64,000 bases of DNA from PHAA01 sp040217755 (GTDB lineage: Bacteria; Bacillota; Syntrophomonadia; Syntrophomonadales; Syntrophomonadaceae). The position numbers were made by a program, and so were the translations under genes. The notes under the pieces were generated by a model. The model was not told the DNA's origin. It ran no database searches and worked only from the letters and a program-made list of their open reading frames with translations. The stretch spans positions 1 to 64,000 of the forward strand of contig JBEHWJ010000003.1 in assembly GCA_040217755.1 (NCBI GenBank), written 5' to 3'. Positions 59,999-64,000 of the stretch are shown in pieces (position 1 is the first letter of the stretch; each line of letters opens with the position of its first letter).

Positions 59999-60475
59999 GT
60001 GGCAATGATCAAATCAACCCGGTTGGGAACCATCTGTATCGAAGAGCAAGACGGCCTTATAACCAATCTGTGGCTGGCCGGCGATAAGCTCCCCCCCTAC
60101 CTGGAAGCAACCGATACACCCCTGCTCAGGGAAGCGTTTCGCCAACTGGAGCAATATCTGCAGGGCCAGCTGCAGGAATTTGACTTGCCCCTGAATCCGG
60201 CCGGGACTCCGTTTATGCTGGCGGTTTGGCAACAGTTGCGGCAGGTCCCTTATGGTAAAACCGCCAGTTATAAGGATATAGCTGCTGCTATCGGCAACCC
60301 CCGGGCGGCGCGGGCAGTCGGCCAAGCCAATCGGCGCAATCCTATCGCCATCTTCATTCCCTGCCACCGCATAATCGGCGCCCAGGGAAATCTGGGCGGA
60401 TTCAGCTGTGGCCTGGATTACAAAAAGAAACTACTGGCCATCGAGAGCGGGGGGAAAGCTATCTGGCCAGAGTAA
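59999..60475 (+). CDS. ogt: Methylated-DNA--protein-cysteine methyltransferase
   Basis: 158 residues. Suicide repair protein that takes the methyl group from O6-methylguanine. The acceptor Cys122 is in FIPCHRIIG; YGKTASYKDIAAAIGNPRAARAVG is the DNA-binding recognition helix with the finger Arg. Start GTG 59999, seven bases after GGGGAG; an in-frame ATG at 60005 is possible. Divergent from the aldo/keto reductase gene. Confidence 0.95.
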   Translation: MAMIKSTRLGTICIEEQDGLITNLWLAGDKLPPYLEATDTPLLREAFRQLEQYLQGQLQEFDLPLNPAGTPFMLAVWQQLRQVPYGKTASYKDIAAAIGNPRAARAVGQANRRNPIAIFIPCHRIIGAQGNLGGFSCGLDYKKKLLAIESGGKAIWPE

Positions 60476-60528
60476 AAGCAGGCGGAGCCAGCCCTGCGGC
60501 TGGGCTGCAGCGGGGCAATAACCAGCGT

Positions 60529-61419
60529 TTAATAGGTGAGCAGGGCGCAGTCCGATAGACTTACAAAACGGTAGCCGTTTGCCAATAGCAAAGGCACCGC
60601 TGCCATCACACCCTCGGCGGTCCCGCTTTCCGGGTGGTTGGCGTGCATAATGGCCACCGAACCTGGCTTGGCCTGGAGCAGGACTCGTTTGACTTGTCCC
60701 CGATCGTAGGTAGCCCCGGCGTCCCCCAAAAGACTGTATCCCACCACCGTATAGCCCAGCTCCCGGACAGCCGCCACCGCCACCTCATCGTAATAATTGG
60801 TACCGGAACGATAGAATTGCGGCCTCCTGCCGGTCAAGCGTTCTATCTTCGCTGCATTGCCTTCTACCTCATTGATGGCTGCCTTCAGGCTGCCGGTCCC
60901 GGTTATCCCGTAAACCTGGCGGCCGTTGGTTGACAGCGGTCGGTGTTCCGAGCCGTGGTTGCCTATCTCGAAACGGCTGTTGGCGGCCAGGTGACGGAAC
61001 AGGCCGGGATTGGCGTCGATCCAGGCCCCGGATACGAAAAATGTGGCCGGGATCCGGGCATCTTCCAGGTAACCGACCATTTCGGCATCATATCCGTTGG
61101 CCCGGGTGGAACCGCCGCAGAGATCAAAGGTCAAAGCCAGAATTTTATCATTGGTATCCAGAGCATAAGCCACCCCGGTTACCGCCTCGCCCCACTGCCG
61201 CGGCTGTACACCATTATAGTGGGCCAGCACCATATCGATCCGGCTCGGAGCAGGCTCTTCAGGAACCATCACGAGCGGGGCGGAGCCGAAAACCTGAATG
61301 GCGGGGTTGGAGCCCAACCGCAGGTTTTCACTGCCGGCCGGGCCGTCCGCGGGTATCCCGGCCGCCCAAATCAAACCGATCAAGGCGGTCATCATCAGCA
61401 ACATGAATCTCGCCGTCAT
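60529..61419 (-). CDS. Polysaccharide deacetylase (NodB domain), secreted
   Basis: 296 residues. N-terminal signal peptide or anchor (LLMMTALIGLIWAAG). The NodB domain begins LALTFDLCGG, so the first motif has Asp99 followed by Leu instead of the usual Asp-Asp. The metal histidines His155 and His159 are in NHGSEHRPLS. The YRSGTNYYDEV segment stands for motif 3. It probably removes acetyl groups from peptidoglycan or another surface glycan. The start is three bases after the sbcC stop, so it is likely read with sbcC. Confidence 0.85.
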   Translation of the reverse strand: MTARFMLLMMTALIGLIWAAGIPADGPAGSENLRLGSNPAIQVFGSAPLVMVPEEPAPSRIDMVLAHYNGVQPRQWGEAVTGVAYALDTNDKILALTFDLCGGSTRANGYDAEMVGYLEDARIPATFFVSGAWIDANPGLFRHLAANSRFEIGNHGSEHRPLSTNGRQVYGITGTGSLKAAINEVEGNAAKIERLTGRRPQFYRSGTNYYDEVAVAAVRELGYTVVGYSLLGDAGATYDRGQVKRVLLQAKPGSVAIMHANHPESGTAEGVMAAVPLLLANGYRFVSLSDCALLTY

Positions 61420-61422
61420 AAC

Positions 61423-64000
61423 CTATACCACCACACTTATGGTGCTGCCGGTAATACCCTTTTGCACCACCAGTTTTTTGTCTATCCGTTCCCTCAGTTC
61501 GCCAACGTGGGAAATGATGCCCACCAGGCGATTGCCGCCGGTAAGGGCCAGCAGCACCTCGATGGCCTGCTCCAGGGATTCCGGGTCGAGGGCCCCAAAG
61601 CCCTCATCCACGAACATGGTGTCGAGCTGAATGCCGCCGGCGAAGCGCTGGATCATATCCGATAATCCCAGGGCCAGGGCCAGGGAGGCCTTGAACGATT
61701 CCCCCCCGGACAGGGTCTTTACGCTGCGGCTCTTGCCGGTATAATAGTCGATGACATCCAGCTCCAATCCCGTCTGGCTCCTTATGTTGCCGGGCTCCCC
61801 CTTGCGTACCAATACAAACCGACCCCCAGTCAGGTAGGAGAACCGCTTGTTGGCCTCAGCGATGACCTGGTTGAAATAGGTGGCTTGAACATACTGTTCG
61901 AAGGCCAGCTTGGGGCGGCCTTTCAGGTCGCCGCTGGCAGTGTCGGCCAATAGGCGCATGCGCTGGTAGGCCTGTTCGGTGGCAGCTAAATCCTTTTTCT
62001 GGGCGGTTATCCGCTCCAGCGCCTGCGAATTGGCTGCTAAACGGATAGAGATCTTACCCCGGTCATCTTCAACGGCCTGCCGGGCCTTTTCCTGGGTATT
62101 CTTTTGCTCCTCCAGGGCAGTAATGTCTGTAAAAACCACCTCCCGGGACTCCTTTTCCAGGGCACCCAACTCGGCCCGGGCTGCCTTCAGCTGATCGCTG
62201 AAGGTATCGACCTCGGTTTTCAATAATTTTATGTCTTTTTCAGCCAGCAGACTCTGCTGGTAGTGTTCCCTGCTAGTGAAACCCTGCTCTTGCAATACCC
62301 GGGCCAGGTCCGCCTCCTCCCTGGCCACCTCGGCCTGGGCCAGGGTTAACCCGGCCGCCAGTTCGGCCAGGACTACCTGCCCTTTTTCTATTTCGACCTG
62401 GCACCGCCGTACCGCTTCCTCAGCGGCCTGCAGAGCGGACCTGCTGCGGTGAAGCTGGTCGCTGAGGAGTTTTATTTCCCGCTCGGCCTCGGCCCTGCTC
62501 CCATACTTGAGCCGGGCCCGGGTAGCTGCACAGAGTTCCTGGCGGATGCTGCGCCGCCTCAATGCCTCCCCGTTTTCTTGTTCCAATCGGGCTATTTCAG
62601 CATTCAGACCGCTCAGGGTCTCGGCGATTTCAGCCAGTCTGTTTTGCCACATCTGCTTGTTATCTATCTGCTGGTTCAGGCTTTCTGCCTGGTTGGAGGT
62701 ATTCTGCCACCCCTGACGGACCAGGCGGATTTCATGTTGCAACCGCTTGGGGATGTCATCCCAGGTCACCTCCCCCAATGTCTCAACCGCCCTCTTGAGC
62801 AGGGATTCCTGTTGGGTCTGCACCCGGCCATTCCAATCGCTGGCCGCCTGACTCGCCTTATGGGTATGCTCCCGGGCCGCGCTGGCCTGCTGTCTGGCCA
62901 GCTCGAGCTCGCTTTCACTGGGGGCTTCGGGGGCCGGGACGGCCGGCTGGGGGTGGTAAAGGGAACCGCACACCGGGCAGGGCTGCCCCTCTTGCAGGGA
63001 GCCGGCCAGGATGCCGGCCTGCTCGTTGAGGAAAGCCTTTTCCTTCTGTTCAAAATCGGCAGCCCGGGCGGAACTCTCTCGCCAGGCCGCCTCGAATTGG
63101 GCCCGGGCCAATATCAGTTGGGCCTGTCTTCGGCCGAGTTCCTCCAGGTCCTGGCTCAGACTCTCCAGTTGGGCGCCGCGACGCTGCCATGCATCCAGTT
63201 CCTGCCGGGCTTTTTCGGCCTGGACCTCTACCTCCTGGCACCCTTCCAGGCAGGCCCGCAACTGTTTTTCAGCGGCGGCCAATTCCGCTTGCCGGACCTT
63301 GCCGCTGGTCAGCGCTTTTCGTTTGGTCTCCAGTCCCTGGTCCAGCTCCTTGATCTCCTGCGAGTAGCGGTCCAATTGCTCATATTCGGGCAGGTTATTC
63401 CGTAAGGTCACTATCGCCCCCGCCAGGGATTCCCGCTCCGGCTCCCGCTGTTTCTCAGCCTCCAGCGCTGCTTCCAGACCGGTTCGCTGGCGGATGCACT
63501 CCTCTGCCTGGGACCGGCAGGTCTTGATGCGCCGGGCATGGTCATCCGTTGTGGACATGGCCCGCTCCATCGCATCGGCGACCGGTTTTACCTGATATAG
63601 GGCGGTCTCGGCTTCTTTCAGGCGCATCCCCTTGGACTCATATTCATTTTGCCGGGCCTCCAGCCGCTCCATATTTGTGCGGCTCTGCTCCAATCTCTCC
63701 AGCCGCGAATTGTTGGCCGCCGCGATGGCGATAGCCTGGTTAAGGCCGTCTATCTCCTTCTGCAGGGTACGGCGCTGCCGTTCGGCCGCCTTTTCCGCCT
63801 GACGGTCGTCCTCAAGCAGGGTCTCCAGGCAGAGCAGACCCTTATCCAGGGCATAGACGTTGCTCTCCTCCTGCCATTTCTCTAGTTCAGGCCTGGCCGG
63901 ATGGCCGACCGGGCAGTCTATGCCATTGACGAACTGAAGGATACTCTTGCGCAGGTCTTCGTATTGATTCTTCAATATGCCGGCCTGGTTTTTCAACTGG
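61423..64000 (-). CDS. sbcC: Exonuclease subunit SbcC, C-terminal part
   Basis: The last 859 codons; the N-terminal Walker A domain is beyond the right edge. Long coiled coils flank the zinc hook CPVCGS (cysteine codons at 62979-62968). The C-terminal ATPase half has SGGESFKASLALALGLSD, DTMFVDEGFGALD (Walker B and D-loop) and ISHVGELRERI. With SbcD it forms the Mre11-Rad50-type nuclease that cuts hairpins and double-strand ends. sbcD would be expected beyond the right edge. Confidence 0.94.
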   Translation of the reverse strand, partial: QLKNQAGILKNQYEDLRKSILQFVNGIDCPVGHPARPELEKWQEESNVYALDKGLLCLETLLEDDRQAEKAAERQRRTLQKEIDGLNQAIAIAAANNSRLERLEQSRTNMERLEARQNEYESKGMRLKEAETALYQVKPVADAMERAMSTTDDHARRIKTCRSQAEECIRQRTGLEAALEAEKQREPERESLAGAIVTLRNNLPEYEQLDRYSQEIKELDQGLETKRKALTSGKVRQAELAAAEKQLRACLEGCQEVEVQAEKARQELDAWQRRGAQLESLSQDLEELGRRQAQLILARAQFEAAWRESSARAADFEQKEKAFLNEQAGILAGSLQEGQPCPVCGSLYHPQPAVPAPEAPSESELELARQQASAAREHTHKASQAASDWNGRVQTQQESLLKRAVETLGEVTWDDIPKRLQHEIRLVRQGWQNTSNQAESLNQQIDNKQMWQNRLAEIAETLSGLNAEIARLEQENGEALRRRSIRQELCAATRARLKYGSRAEAEREIKLLSDQLHRSRSALQAAEEAVRRCQVEIEKGQVVLAELAAGLTLAQAEVAREEADLARVLQEQGFTSREHYQQSLLAEKDIKLLKTEVDTFSDQLKAARAELGALEKESREVVFTDITALEEQKNTQEKARQAVEDDRGKISIRLAANSQALERITAQKKDLAATEQAYQRMRLLADTASGDLKGRPKLAFEQYVQATYFNQVIAEANKRFSYLTGGRFVLVRKGEPGNIRSQTGLELDVIDYYTGKSRSVKTLSGGESFKASLALALGLSDMIQRFAGGIQLDTMFVDEGFGALDPESLEQAIEVLLALTGGNRLVGIISHVGELRERIDKKLVVQKGITGSTISVVV

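Noticed and set aside
1..64000. tRNA, rRNA, CRISPR arrays, toxin-antitoxin pairs or prophage genes
   Set aside because: No cloverleaf-like sequence with the GGTTCGAATCC-type arm, no regularly spaced repeats and no phage or transposase proteins were found by reading both strands.

Overview
The window reads as a chromosomal segment of an anaerobic Bacillota (Firmicutes, class Clostridia; possibly close to Peptococcaceae or Syntrophomonadaceae). That placement is inferred from several things: strong GGAGG-type ribosome binding sites with frequent TTG and GTG starts, a T-box riboswitch, a CadC/SmtB-type repressor, an 11-subunit complex I without the NADH-dehydrogenase module, and an acyl-CoA dehydrogenase. 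GC content is moderately high. I found no tRNA, rRNA, CRISPR array, prophage or intact insertion sequence.

Region by region. (1) 1-1118: the 5' end of an agmatine-deiminase-like gene and tcdA. (2) 1160-7681: a metal block on the minus strand. It holds cadC-cadA (Zn/Cd/Pb sensor and exporter), then copA-copZ plus a second CopZ-like gene with an in-frame UGA at the first metal-binding cysteine, a terminator, and a thioredoxin-fold protein. (3) 8003-18244: a compact nuoABCDHIJKLMN operon whose NuoI carries a duplicated C-terminal module. (4) 18436-24670: ndk, an aminotransferase, a small membrane protein, a GGDEF-EAL protein and a lipoprotein with a copper-amine-oxidase-N-like domain. (5) 24800-32651: a membrane glycosyltransferase, HAD phosphatases, DedA, a zinc-ribbon protein, acyl-CoA dehydrogenase, an NlpC/P60 hydrolase and a small membrane protein. 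(6) 32682-38762: an overlapping moxR-vWA-deoxynucleoside kinase operon, a BaiN-like flavoprotein, a membrane-anchored protein with a palindromic operator, and a sugar nucleotidyltransferase. (7) 38963-50630: a nine-gene branched-chain amino acid operon (ilvD-ilvB-ilvN-ilvC-leuA-leuC-leuD-leuB-cimA) read leftward from one promoter and a T-box leader whose best specifier codon is CUC (Leu). (8) 50640-64000: a large protein of unknown function, a 48-residue membrane peptide, a secreted beta-propeller protein, a short dUTPase, rmuC, a PAS-GAF-GGDEF protein, an aldo/keto reductase, ogt, a polysaccharide deacetylase and the 3' part of sbcC.

How they work together. cadCA and copA/copZ make a metal-efflux island. 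The nuo operon encodes a proton-pumping quinone reductase that must take electrons from a donor other than NADH through NuoEFG, perhaps ferredoxin. The ilv-leu-cimA operon makes valine, leucine and, through citramalate, isoleucine under one tRNA-Leu-type switch. dut, ndk and the deoxynucleoside kinase act in nucleotide metabolism; tcdA, ogt, rmuC and sbcC act on tRNA or DNA.

The items most worth following up are the UGA-interrupted HMA gene with a hairpin directly after the UGA, the repeated NuoI extension, the apparent AUU start of cimA, the dUTPase that ends before motif 5, and the 12-bp palindrome over the promoter at 36890-36943.
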